From: Anopheles merus
Taxonomy: Eukaryota; Arthropoda; Insecta; Diptera; Culicidae
Assembly: GCF_017562075.2 (NCBI RefSeq)
Contig: NC_054084.1
Coordinates: 37,449,499 to 37,513,498, forward strand
Direction: 5' to 3'
Length of the DNA stretch: 64,000 nucleotides
A program made the translations under genes and the position numbers. Below, one piece after another: positions 51,205-60,592 of the stretch. The notes below the pieces were generated by a model. That model did no database searches, had not been told where the DNA came from, and saw nothing but the letters and a program-made list of their open reading frames with translations. Positions within the stretch are counted from its first letter, which is position 1; each line of letters starts with the position of its first letter.

Positions 51205-51846
51205 CTCAAATAGCCAAATTTGCTTAAGCAGCCAATTTTGGCATGGCGGCTTGAATTCGCCTTTTGCAGTAGATAAACAGCATCAAAGTTCCAGGTGGAC
51301 CTTCTAAGTAGCGCATAAGCAGCTACCTTATGCCAGGGTGTCGGGGATTATTTTTCTTTGCGATTTATTTTCAATTAAATGAACAACACAATGTGTGAGG
51401 TTTTTATGTGCATATTTATTTTAAAACTTTAAAAGCTCTTGATTTTCATATAATTTTACATAGTTTACTAAAAGCTCACGATCACTTCACTCAATATTTC
51501 TTCTTCAATTAACTCATCTAACTTGTGCAGCAGCAATGAGATGATTGACGGCGTCAGTCTTTGACACTTTGAGAAGAGCCACCTTGTACCGATTTCATGC
51601 ATTAAAAAGCTATGAAGCTACACCAAGTTCGGTACGCCTTTTTAACAAGCCTTCAAGTTTTATCGTGAACCATACACGCCAGGCTAACCGGCTGCAAGGT
51701 TCCAGAGAGTACCAAGTGCTTGTTAAAAAGCCCCATAGTTCCGCAAAGTACCGTCTATCTCTTATTCAGCCACAAAGAACGATATCGGCACGATTTTTTG
51801 TTAAACGGCCTCAGATCAGCTATAATGTACGAGCTGGCTATTTGGG
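51205..51846. mobile_element. 642-bp DNA transposon inserted in the minisatellite
   Basis: The ends are CTCAAATAGCCA at 51,205 and TGGCTATTTGGG at 51,846, which are 12-bp inverted repeats with one difference. Removing the element together with one copy of a 2-bp AT duplication restores ACCAATATGGG. That is exactly the form of the neighbouring minisatellite unit at about 51,145. The interior has no transposase. A chance 114-codon frame lies at 51,545-51,889. The right part is shared with a copy at 60.4-60.6 kb, confirming a repeat family. The superfamily is not assigned. Confidence 0.8.
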
Positions 51847-52260
51847 ATATGGGTTCATCATAGGTTCCAGGGCCAGGATGGGTGCATGATTGATTCCAAG
51901 GCCGGTATGGGTTCATGATAGGTTCGAGCACCGGTATAGGTTTATGATTGGTTGCAGGACCCATATGGGTTCATGATAGGTTCCAGGACCATAATGGGTT
52001 CATGATAGGTTTTGGCAACGGTATGGGTTCATGATAGGTTCCAGGAACGGTATGGGTTGAAGATAGGCTCCAGTATCGGTATGGGTTCATGATCAGTTCC
52101 TAGATCTGTATGACCAGTATCATTTCCTGAACCGATTTGGGTTCAGTATTGGTTCTTGGACAGGCATAGGTTCAGTAACCTGCTGACGGACCGGTATAAG
52201 GACATGTGAAGCTCTTGAACCAGAAAAGGTATTGAAGTGGTGTCAGGACCAGATTGGGTT
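51847..52260. repeat. 29-bp minisatellite, right block
   Basis: This is the continuation of the 29-bp repeat. Starts of GTATGGG at 52,021, 52,050 and 52,079 give the period directly. Units decay towards 52,260, where the reverse-transcriptase relic begins. Confidence 0.9.
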
Positions 52261-52310
52261 TGATTTTGGTTTTAGGTTAGGTGTTTTAGGTTCTATGAGT
52301 TTATAGACTG

Positions 52311-52980
52311 TTGTTTTCAGTGTACTCCTTACAGCAGTGGAGGAAAGTGCTAGAGTTACGACACCAAAGATCGAAAGGAACTATGAAACATCATGCAGCG
52401 GAACCACTTTTCTGGCTTATGGAGGCCACCATAAACTGGGTGCAGTGCAAGGTGAGAGTATCTTACTTGATTTTAGAATCGTTCGAATCTCACAGGGGTC
52501 TGAGACAAGCTCTGTCTGACTGTCCTGTCTGCTCTTCAACATCGCTTCGGAAGGTGCCGTGCAAAGCATGGGTCTAGACAATGACATCCGTAGTATCATC
52601 TTCTACCGGTCTCTCCAATTTCTGGGCATCGCGGATGACATCGACATCATCGATTAGGCAATAGTGATGGTGTGTGAGGCGTACATCCGACTCAAACGCG
52701 AAGCAGCAAGCCTACTGGCTTCTTAAAATTGATTGCGAATCAATACGGTGAAAACTAAATACCTGCTTCCCGATATTTGAGCCGCTGATAGGACCATCCT
52801 CAAGGTGGTAGAGGAGATTCTGCTATCTTGGGACGGTCGTTACTTCGGACAACGACATCAGCATCGAAATCTGGAGACGCATTAGTTGGAATAGTTCTCT
52901 AGTTCACAAGCAGATGTCTTTATCTTCACTAGCAGTGTCATCTATTAATGAGTAGCTGAACAATCGAAGTATAATCCATA
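52311..52980 (+). pseudogene. Decayed non-LTR reverse-transcriptase relic
   Basis: Translated pieces in shifting frames keep the order of a non-LTR reverse transcriptase. SCLLFNIASEGAVQSMG-like sequence is at about 52,520-52,575. FLGIADDIDII, which stands for the F-ADDID catalytic block, is at about 52,620-52,655. VCEAYIRLKREAA is at about 52,673-52,710 and KTKYLLPD at about 52,753. Stops and frameshifts interrupt every part. It is a different and older copy than the one at 49.8 kb. It is not functional. Confidence 0.75.
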
Positions 52981-53070
52981 ATTTTATAGCGATTCCCAAC
53001 TATCATAATTTTCGGCCCAAGGCAGTGCTTTTTCGCAATCGATTTAATCAGACGTGCTGTCAAAATTGTT

Positions 53071-53106
53071 GCGATTCGTCGTCCGACGTTATCTGTCTAA
53101 TCCAAC
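53071..53106. repeat. Decayed fragment of the TTAA-type MITE
   Basis: GCGATTCGTCGTCCGACG and the adjoining TTATCTGTCTAATCC match the loop and inner right arm of the foldback element at 60,225-60,403. The outer arms are not recognisable. It shows that the family was present at least twice in this locus. Confidence 0.55.
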
Positions 53107-53603
53107 GAACAAAAAAAAACAAAAAGAAAATAAAAGAGAGAGAAAGATAGAGACATATACTCCGTTATAGTCGATAAATGACAGTCATGACTCGCATTCG
53201 ATGGAGCTGCCACCGGCCTAAATGCAATGAAATGTATTGTTTTTTTTACACTGTCTTTTAATAGCATGCCAGCTTTCAACTGGTCTCATAGTAATGCATA
53301 CGCATGCCAATAATATCCATTTTACTACATATTTCCTTGAATTTACATTTTCAATTTTCAAATCACCAACGGCGTATGCTATAAAAGCATCCCTTCCTTT
53401 TCACTCCCCGCTGTGGAGCACGTTCGCAGCTGTCAACTCGGCGAGCGTGCCCCGGTGGTCGTAAACAAACTTGACAGACACGCGAAACGGGAAGGAAAAA
53501 TAAAACAACTCGCTCGCTGCTCTGACGCCCGCCGCGCTTTGTGCCGTGCTCAGCAAAGTTTTGCCAAATTTTCGTGCCCTTTCTCGTGCTGACGGTTTGA
53601 AAA
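53107..53603 (+). promoter_or_regulatory. Bug22/CFAP20 upstream region
   Basis: The region becomes GC-rich from about 53,395. It lacks a TATA box, as is common for housekeeping and ciliary genes in insects. A (CT)-poor, CG-containing leader precedes the ATG at 53,604. The exact transcription start is not visible. No other gene is seen between 52,980 and 53,604. Confidence 0.35.
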
Positions 53604-55010
53604 ATGTTCAAAAACACTTTTCAGTCCGGTTTCCTCTCGATACTGTACAGCATAGGCAGCAAGCCGCTCCAAATTTGGGATAAAAAGGTTCGCAATGGAC
53701 ACATCAAGCGCATCACGGACCAGGACATACAGTCGCTGGTGCTGGAAATCATCGGCACCAACGTGAGCACCACGTACATCACCTGTCCGGCCGATCCGAA
53801 AAAGACGCTCGGCATCAAGCTTCCCTTCCTGGTGATGATAATAAAGAATCTAAAGAAGTACTTCACGTTCGAGGTGCAGGTAAGTGGAAAGCCGGCATCC
53901 ATGTACCGGTAGCATTATCGGGGCAGTTGTCCGGCATTTTATGTAAAATAACGTCGCTTCATTGCATTTAAAGCACACGTAGCTATTCCTGCAGGAATGG
54001 CATATTTCCCTTCGATTGCCGTTGAACCTCCCACACCCTAGGCATGTGAAAGTTCAATGATTTTAACATAACAACGGAAGCGACATTAAAATCCATGCGG
54101 AAGCACTGTGGAAAGTGTCATGACCGTTGTCATAACAAACCAATCAATGGGGCGTGGAGGTGCGAATGCATGTTGCTTGATGCATGGGCAAAGCTAAAGG
54201 GTAGGCTTTGTTTCATTTTCGCTACCATATGCTCATTTTAATGGTTTGCTTTTTCATGTATTTCTTCTCATAACTGTTTTAATGGCTTGAAAGCAACTTT
54301 TAATTCAATCAAACAAATTTCACCAAATAATGCCAGTGTCGACCGCAATATTTGAAGTTTGTTTAACGTTGCCCGGGGTTATCGGATGAACAAATCAGGT
54401 TCAAGACAAACATTGCCCCCTTTCTGTCTGTTGCGGTATATTGGCAGGCGACAGTGGGGCGGTTCTGCTATGCTAACTTTGATTTGCTAGTAAAGTTGGT
54501 AGGTCACTGCCTCCGCCAGACACAGCTAACACTTACCTGTATTGGTTGCACTGTACTTTCACTAAACGAATTAATTAATCTCGCTTTCTTGTGGCGCTTT
54601 AGTTTGGTTCAGTGTGCCAAATTGAAAAAAGTCTGTATTTCTTTTGACATCCTTTTGCTCTTCATTTCCGTTCTCCATTTCAGGTATTGGACGATAAAAA
54701 CGTTCGCCGCCGGTTTCGTGCCAGCAACTATCAGTCGACGACGCGCGTTAAACCCTTCATCTGCACCATGCCGATGCGGTTGGACGAGGGCTGGAATCAG
54801 ATCCAGTTCAATCTGTCTGATTTTACCCGCCGCGCCTACGGTACCAACTACGTGGAAACGTTGCGCGTGCAGATACACGCCAACTGCCGAATACGCCGCG
54901 TGTACTTCTCCGACCGGCTGTACTCGGAGGATGAGCTGCCAGCGGAATTCAAACTGTTCCTGCCGATACAGAAACCACAGTCGAAAGCGATTGCCCAGCA
55001 GGCCTGCTAA
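53604..55010 (+). CDS. Bug22 / CFAP20, cilia- and flagella-associated protein 20
   Basis: Exons are 53,604-53,879 (92 codons) and 54,684-55,010 (108 codons plus TAA), giving 200 aa, the usual size of this very conserved DUF667 family. The splice is CAG|GTAAGT to CCATTTCAG|GTA, phase 0, and joins FEVQ to VLDDKN. Landmarks are MFKNTFQSGFLSILYSIGSK at the N-terminus, then PLQIWDKKVRNGHIKRITD, then RRFRASNYQSTTRVKPFICT, and RVQIHANCRIRRVYFSDRLY near the end. In other organisms the protein sits at the inner junction of axonemal doublet microtubules. In Drosophila it is needed for sperm individualisation and normal ciliary movement. The sequence is intact and under clear constraint. A poly(A) signal follows near 55,521. 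Identification is by recognised sequence. Confidence 0.97.
53880..54683 (+). other. Bug22/CFAP20 intron
   Basis: This is an 804-bp GT-AG intron starting GTAAGT and ending CTCCATTTCAG. It is AT-rich and contains no further gene. The long chance frames that read through its right edge, such as 54,454-55,065, are not supported. Confidence 0.9.
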
Positions 55011-55545
55011 CACAGACGCAAAGACAGCGAGATACATTCGGAGGAGAGTGTGTATTTTAGGTTAAGACGCAGGAGTGTGTTCATAACATATTTGCGTAGG
55101 ACGATGCCGTTTGCAGTTGATCGCACATTATCGAGAGCGTGTGAGTTTAGTTTACCTTTAGGCTAAGTCTTTCACACACACACACATACAAACAAAACAT
55201 GTTGGCAGATGGAAATTTATAAAAAAGTGTCCTTAAACAATGATCCAAAGCTTAATGTAGCGCGCACAGCATCCACCTTCCGCTGCTGTACGCCTTTATG
55301 GTTTGCTTGCTAAATCACACACCCCTAACATCACCGGCTTAACCAATAGCTTCGATGTAAAGGATATGTTTTGGGAAACTGCGAAACGAAACACAAGTAC
55401 GCACATATCGTAAAATCGTGCTCGTAGTGTGTGAGTCACACAAATGTAGGTTTAGTTAATGTTTGATTACCGTAACTGCCATGCTTTTTAATTTATTCTG
55501 TGAATTAAACAAACGATTGAATAATAAAACCAAGTGGCGCTCTTT
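55011..55545 (+). other. Bug22/CFAP20 3' UTR
   Basis: This is sequence after the stop codon up to the region of a poly(A) signal (AATAAA at about 55,521). It contains a short CA run at 55,172-55,183. The end is approximate. Confidence 0.5.
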
Positions 55546-55821
55546 GCTCAAGTTTTGAATACATACGAACAGTTTAGCAGTTTTTCATTCACTGTATCGT
55601 GACTGTGCGAAAAGGGGCAAGTTGACTGATCGTTGTAAATTCCATTAACTTAAGTCGTCTCGACAAGACCTTAATTTTATGACAAGGAAAACTGACATAA
55701 CTTTTTACTGAAAAATGATAGTTGCTTAATTTTTTCACGTATCTTTTGGAATGTATTGTGAGAACATGTTGAACTTATTTAAAAAAAAATAATAAAAAAT
55801 CTTTTGATATTTCTTTTCCCT

Positions 55822-56530
55822 ACGATCGACATACCCAGGTGCCCCATACAATTTGTATGTGAAGTGATAGCTTTTAATTTGAAAACTTTAATGACTTTTG
55901 ATGTAATGAAGATTAAAATTTCAAATTTGGTTACGAGATACAGGCATTAGTCTCATTTACTTTGTTGAAGAAATGGGAATTTTAAAGTTTCACTGTCCAT
56001 TATTTTAGTATTTTTTAATACATGACAAACAATATTTTCATGGGCAACCTTCAATGCTGCACCTTATAAAATGCACTAGTAATTACGTACTTCATGGATG
56101 GTTCTGATTGTTTTGATTGAATATGAATAGAAAAGCAGAAAATGTTCTATTCAAACATTTCGTTTAAATTTAATTTATTTAATAAAAAATTTCAAACGCA
56201 TAAAATGTTTTGTATATTATTTAAATATGCCTTATGTTCTACTTTTTCCTCAAATGTGCTCTCTTCTAACCATATTTCAATTATAAAATATATCATCAAC
56301 AGAGAAAAGTGTAGCAGAATTAGTATTATTTATGTAGTTCTATATTTATGAAGTTGTACTTACAAAAAATACGATTTAAAAAATCCTATTTCTTCACTAA
56401 AATAAGATTTAATTTAAATAAGATCAATTTAAATTTCAATGTTCAATACAGCAAAAGTTATTGAAGTTTTAGTTCGAAAAGGAATAACTTCTCATACAAA
56501 ATGTATGGAATACCCGAGCATACCGATCGT
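55822..56530. mobile_element. 709-bp element with about 80-bp imperfect inverted repeats
   Basis: ACGATCGACATACCCAGG at the left end pairs with ACGATCGGTATGCTCGGG, the reverse complement of the right end. The similarity continues inward for about 70 more bases, including CCATACAATTTGTATG against CCATACATTTTGTATG. The interior is AT-rich and non-coding. It is probably a non-autonomous DNA transposon between Bug22 and DFF40, ending 520 bp before the DFF40 start codon. Arm identity is roughly 70%, so it is old. Confidence 0.6.
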
Positions 56531-56752
56531 AGAGATGAAGGTGTAAATTTGGCCATTGAGACAACGGTTAATTCAAAGAGAAAGAAAAACATTCCCCATG
56601 CTCCCCTTTTCAATCTCTTCTGTCAAATTGTCAAACGTCAAACTGTCATTTATTGCCGAGCCGATCCGACACGGCCGCCGATATTTGCGCAATCGCATTT
56701 GTTGCCAAACAAAGAGTCGTGTAAACAAGAACAGCAAAAACAAGATGTTCGT

Positions 56753-56783
<31 letters not shown>

Positions 56784-57050
56784 CTCGGCCCACGTATGGA
56801 AAAGCGGTGCGTACCGTGAGGCGAAAGGTCATTATCATCACTGCAACTGCATCCCGCGAATGCAAACGTTGCTTCACCGCCGAACAGTGCGAACCAGCTA
56901 GTCGAACGAACCATTTCGTAAACGTGCTATCATCCTCCGGCCAACATACAAGCTCGCTCGCGGTGCCTCAGGTTTCAAGGCAATTGGTGCGGTTTCAGGT
57001 AGTTTTGTAGCGGGCAAGCACACCACCACCCGCATCCCCAGTAGGAGGAA
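56531..57050 (+). promoter_or_regulatory. DFF40 upstream region
   Basis: GC content rises towards the gene. A (GTC)n trinucleotide tract lies at 56,750-56,783. No TATA box is evident. A 169-codon frame at 56,501-57,010 is an artefact of the (GTC)n run: it reads as poly-Arg and has no domain. AGGAGGAAATG precedes the start codon at 57,051. Confidence 0.35.
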
Positions 57051-58874
57051 ATGTTTAACCTGTTCGCGGGCAAGGACAAACCGGCGGCCAGCGGTGGACC
57101 ACTGCAGGGCTACAAGGTGACGGATGTCGAGCGGAGCCGCAAGTACGGCGTGGCCGCCGACTCACTTCGCATGCTCCGGGCGAAGGCGTCGGAAAAATTC
57201 AAGGTAAATAACCTGGCAACCCTATCCCCGGGTTGGTGGCATTGACCTGTTTGGAAGCTTGGCGTCGCCTATTTTGGCGTCCCCTAGATGCGCTGTCCCG
57301 TTGCATTGAATGCATCAAAGCGGAAAGGTCAAAGGCTTTTTATAGGCAATTCCAAAAATGGGAAATGTCCTTGATCAGGGGGGCTTGGAGCAGCGGTCGG
57401 TGTGCGTGTGTGGTACGTAAATAGGAAATGTGTCAAGGTCACATTGGAGAAAGTAGGTCTGGTGTGTGGGATAAACTGATAATTCTTCTACGAGTATATG
57501 AATGAATTAATATTATCTTGTTAATATGTATGCTTTTTTCTTTACAGATACCAGAATGTCGTGTGTATCTTGCCCAGGACGGTGTGGAAGTGACCGATGA
57601 GGATTACTTTCGAACGCTGCCCGCTCAGATTCTGTTCGTGGTGGCTGGCAAGGATACGGTCGTGCAAACCGGTACGAACCGAAGCATTTCATTCAATGTC
57701 CACAGAACAGAAGAGGGACGTCAATAATTTGGTATTCCTTTTTTTTTGGTATCAATCCGCATGGGAGGGATTTATTAGATTTCGAGCTAATGTACAACGC
57801 CATCAAGACGGCCCACACGGACCTGCTGCATGCGGGCGAGCTGGCCCAACAGTTTGTCAGCAACAATCAGCCGGAGATTTCGAAAATCCTCTTCAACGCC
57901 CAGCGTGGTCGGGATGATTTGATTCAGCGCAGTGCTCGGGAAGAGCACGCCGAATGGTTTGTAGGTAAGACGAAAGCCGCTGCTGTGACGTGTACCGAGA
58001 GCCGCGGTTGAATTGATGGTGTCTTCCCCCCCCCCCCCCCTGCCCCCCTTTCTTCCCAGGAATTGACGATCGCGCGGTAAAGACAAAGGAGGAAGTGATG
58101 AAGCGGCGCGGCCAGGATCGAATTCGTGGCTATTTTTACAAAACCAAGGACGAGCTGACGAAGTGCGCGATGTACCGGGGCAGCCCGATGGCTCGTGAGC
58201 TAATCGATGAGATGCTGGAACTGTTCCGCCAGCTGCTGGTGGGATTCGATTACTTTAGCTGCATGTTTGACCGCAGCTGCCAGCGCCGGATGGAGCTGAA
58301 GCCGGACACCGAGGACGGCGGGGACGAACCGGACGCGCAGCGGATTCCACCGAAGCGGTTGAAACTGTTGGTGCAAAGTTCGCTCGGCCGGGACTGCCGC
58401 ATCGAGCCGTACAATGTGGCGTTGTGCAGCGAGCGGGGCGACTTTCGGTGCATGGGCGTGTGGAAGGACGAGCGGTGCCGGTACGCTAGCCATCGCATCA
58501 ATCCGTACGCGAGCCGGGAAAACTTGATCCTGTTTCAGGTGTGGAATCTGGACCATCAGGTCGAGATTAGCCGGAGCGTGCTGCCGTCCATACTGGACAA
58601 CGTGGAGCGGATGGTGTCGAGCGCGGATGGCGGCGGCGGAGGCACACCGATGTGCAAGCTGCACCGGCGCAAGGGCAAAAACTTGTCTGTGATAACGTAC
58701 TTCCTGGAGCTGTTTACGCTCAGCAATCTGAAGCTGGTGCACATCGTTTGCCACGACAAGACCGTCCACGAGCTGATCTCGAACGGGACCATCATCTGCG
58801 ATCGGTGCGAGGAGTATAAGTATATTAAGCAATTTCAGCGCAAATTACGGGAGAAGAAGGACGCACTGCTGTAA
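57051..58874 (+). CDS. DFF40 / caspase-activated DNase (Drosophila Drep4 ortholog)
   Basis: Exons 57,051-57,203, 57,548-57,671, 57,779-57,964 and 58,060-58,874 join in frame (1,278 nt, 425 aa). Phases are 0, 1 and 1, and all introns are GT-AG. Residues about 18-92 form the CIDE-N domain (GYKVTDVERSRKYGVAADSL to PAQILFVVAGKD), which pairs with the inhibitor DFF45/Drep1. The nuclease part has ENLILFQVWNLDHQVE with D319-H320, and NLKLVHIVCHDKTVH with H382, H386 and K388. This is the same spacing as the catalytic His/His/Lys of vertebrate CAD. Caspases cut the inhibitor to release this enzyme, which then fragments nuclear DNA in apoptosis. It is longer than human DFF40 (338 aa) owing partly to a Gly-rich insertion near residues 343-352. 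No break was seen. A poly(A) signal is at 58,966. Confidence 0.95.
58021..58059 (+). other. Poly-C acceptor tract of DFF40 intron 3
   Basis: The last intron (57,965-58,059, only 95 bp) has about 15 consecutive C residues, then TG, then six more C residues, before TTTCTTCCCAG. The C run replaces the usual U-rich tract and is likely to vary in length. It could affect splicing or simply be a sequencing weak point. Confidence 0.8.
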
Positions 58875-59274
58875 GACAGACCTGGTGTGGCGGTCAGTTT
58901 TGACTCGGTTGCCAACGATCTCGTGACGTAAAGACAAATATTTAAGCAAAATATATATATTCTACAATAAACGTTCTCACCTCATGGGCGCAATCGTGTG
59001 TGTTCGCTATATAACGCCAAAAAGCGCGTCGTGTATCTTCTTTCATCCGAAACACGAGCAAGGAGACGAGTTTCGATTGGCTTTGGTCAGTACGTTTGGG
59101 CTTTATTTACATCAGATCATATTTAGAAGGAGAAATCAAGTTCACGCTTCATCAAGTTAGTGCGATCAATCGTTACTTTTTTACACCGATTAAATATTTG
59201 TACACAAAAAATGTCACAATTAAATGCCTACCAATTACAAGGATTGTAAATCTACACAACCACGAATTTACCTC
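58875..59274. other. Tail-to-tail spacer between DFF40 and the securin-like gene
   Basis: The DFF40 poly(A) signal AATAAA is at 58,966-58,971. A minus-strand AATAAA for the securin-like gene is at 59,107-59,102. The two transcripts would end about 130 bp apart without overlap. No other gene lies here. Confidence 0.6.
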
Positions 59275-59954
59275 CTAAAACATAAACTCCAAATCCTGGA
59301 TGTCGACCAGCGGAAAATCGTCGGCAGGCAGATCTAACGGTTTTACGGACGAAAAGCGCTGATCGTTCAGTGGCCGGAAGTTGTCCTCGTTCCACGACAC
59401 ATCATCCAGATCCGGCAGATCGAGCGGATCGGGCGTGATCGGGGGTAAAGGTTTGCGCTTGATCGCACACGACACGCCGGTGAAATCAATCATCTGCTCC
59501 AGCAGATCATCCCGCAGACAGTTCGACTGCTCCCAGCCATACTCAGCGTACTGTGGCGAGAATGTATCGAATGCAGCTGCACTGTTGGATGGTTTGCGGG
59601 CAGGGGCAACTTTCTCGTTGGTCAGTCCAATCTTGTGCATAATGCTGTTCGCACTTGCTTTAAGCTGCTTGCTCTGTGAGCCGAAGTTGCCTTTGCCTTT
59701 GCCATCTTGGTGTATAACGGTGCGCTGCTGTCCCTTGTTGTTGGTTAAATCTTTCAGTGCGAAAGCGGACGAGGACCGTGAATCGCTTCCTTTCAGTGAG
59801 CTGATGTTCTCTGAGGAATGAGACCGAAAAAATGTCTTTTAGAGAATAACGCAACATTAACAACAAGAATGGGTCACTTACTTCCGACAAAGTGATGATT
59901 TCCGTTGGCTTGGTTTTGGTTGTTAAGAATTCCGAACGCTCGTGCAGATGCCAT
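59275..59954 (-). CDS. Securin-like candidate (PTTG / Pimples family), 202 aa
   Basis: Minus-strand exon 1 is 59,954-59,882 (24 codons plus one base) and exon 2 is 59,810-59,275. The 71-bp intron starts GTAAGTGA and ends ATTCCTCAG. The spliced frame gives 202 aa, close to human securin (202). The N-terminus MASARAFGILNNQNQ and the later SSAFALKDLTNN resemble destruction-box regions of mitotic regulators. The C-terminus is acidic and proline-rich (PPITPDPLDLPDLDDVSW and PLDLPADDFPLVDIQDLEFMF), as in securins, which bind and inhibit separase until anaphase. The splice junction reads GKNIS, so there is no true KEN box. Securins diverge so fast that sequence alone cannot settle it. Another APC/C-regulated short protein is possible. 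The gene itself is well supported, the name much less. Confidence 0.75.
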
Positions 59955-60224
59955 TTTGTGATGCTATCAACCGAAGACAATGGCGTCGCAGATCGGGATG
60001 CTGGTGCGATGGAGTCGTATCTCCGTGGAGCGAAATTAGACGATTTAGAGCACAGTGCCGTTGCCTACTGTGTGACAAAATACACGCAGAAAATGTTCGT
60101 GCGTTAGCGGAACAAAAATTCAGTTGCAAATGAGCGCGTAGTTGTGCTTTGATTCAAGCCGAGTGACAGTCAGAGTGACCAGAAATACCGATTTACAGTA
60201 GAACGTCGATTATCCGGGGGCGGA
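59955..60224 (-). promoter_or_regulatory. Upstream region of the securin-like gene
   Basis: This is the presumed minus-strand promoter. No TATA box is visible on the minus strand. Overlapping forward frames at 59,892-60,133 are short and unsupported. Confidence 0.3.
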
Positions 60225-60403
60225 TTAAGGCCCGTGGCAACGCTGATCGGATGCGATTTTATCGGACGAGATTTATATGGGATTTGACAGATAACGTCGG
60301 ACGTGCGATTTCATCGTCCGACGTTATCTGTCAAATCCCATACAAAAATTTGACAGGCCGTCCGATAAAATCGCATGCGAAAAAGCGTTGCCACCGCCCT
60401 TAA
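60225..60403. mobile_element. Foldback MITE flanked by TTAA
   Basis: TTAA at 60,225 and at 60,400 flank ends GGCCCGTGGCAACGC and GCGTTGCCACCGCCC. These are inverted repeats with one difference. The whole element is almost one hairpin: GTCGGACG at 60,298-60,305 pairs with CGTCCGAC across an 11-base loop, and the arms continue through GACAGATAAC and GGGATTTGACAG. A 16-base extra piece sits only in the right arm. TTAA duplications are typical of piggyBac-type mobilisation, and TTAA MITE families are known in Anopheles gambiae. No transposase is encoded. Confidence 0.8.
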
Positions 60404-60592
60404 GGTTCTATCATGAACCCTACACATAGTGCTAATCAGCCGCAAAGTTCCAAAGAGTACCATGTGCCTGTTAAAAGCTCCATAGTTCCGGAAAGTATCG
60501 TCTATCTCTTAATCAGCCACAAAGTACGACATCGGAACGATTTTTCGTTAAACAGCCCAAATCAGCTATAATGTACGAGCTGGCTATTTGGG
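60404..60592. mobile_element. 5'-truncated copy of the 642-bp transposon family
   Basis: From about 60,407 to the terminal TGGCTATTTGGG at 60,592, the sequence parallels 51,654-51,846. Shared blocks include GTACCGT-like CGTCTATCTCTTA, TCAGCCACAAAG and AGCTATAATGTACGAGCTGGC. The left part of the element is missing and the copy begins right at the edge of the TTAA MITE. It is therefore nested with, or interrupted by, that MITE. Confidence 0.7.

Noticed and set aside
54454..55065. 203-codon + strand frame across the Bug22 intron-exon junction
   Set aside because: It is out of frame with the conserved Bug22 exon 2 and runs through intron sequence.
56501..57010. 169-codon frame upstream of DFF40
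   Set aside because: The core is poly-Arg from a (GTC)n tract. It overlaps the end of an inverted-repeat element and has no domain.
58200..58832. 210-codon minus-strand frame
   Set aside because: It is an antisense shadow of DFF40 exon 4, whose forward frame carries the conserved nuclease motifs.
59381..59821. 146-codon + strand frame
   Set aside because: It is an antisense shadow of the securin-like exon 2, which has matching splice sites and a poly(A) signal on the minus strand.
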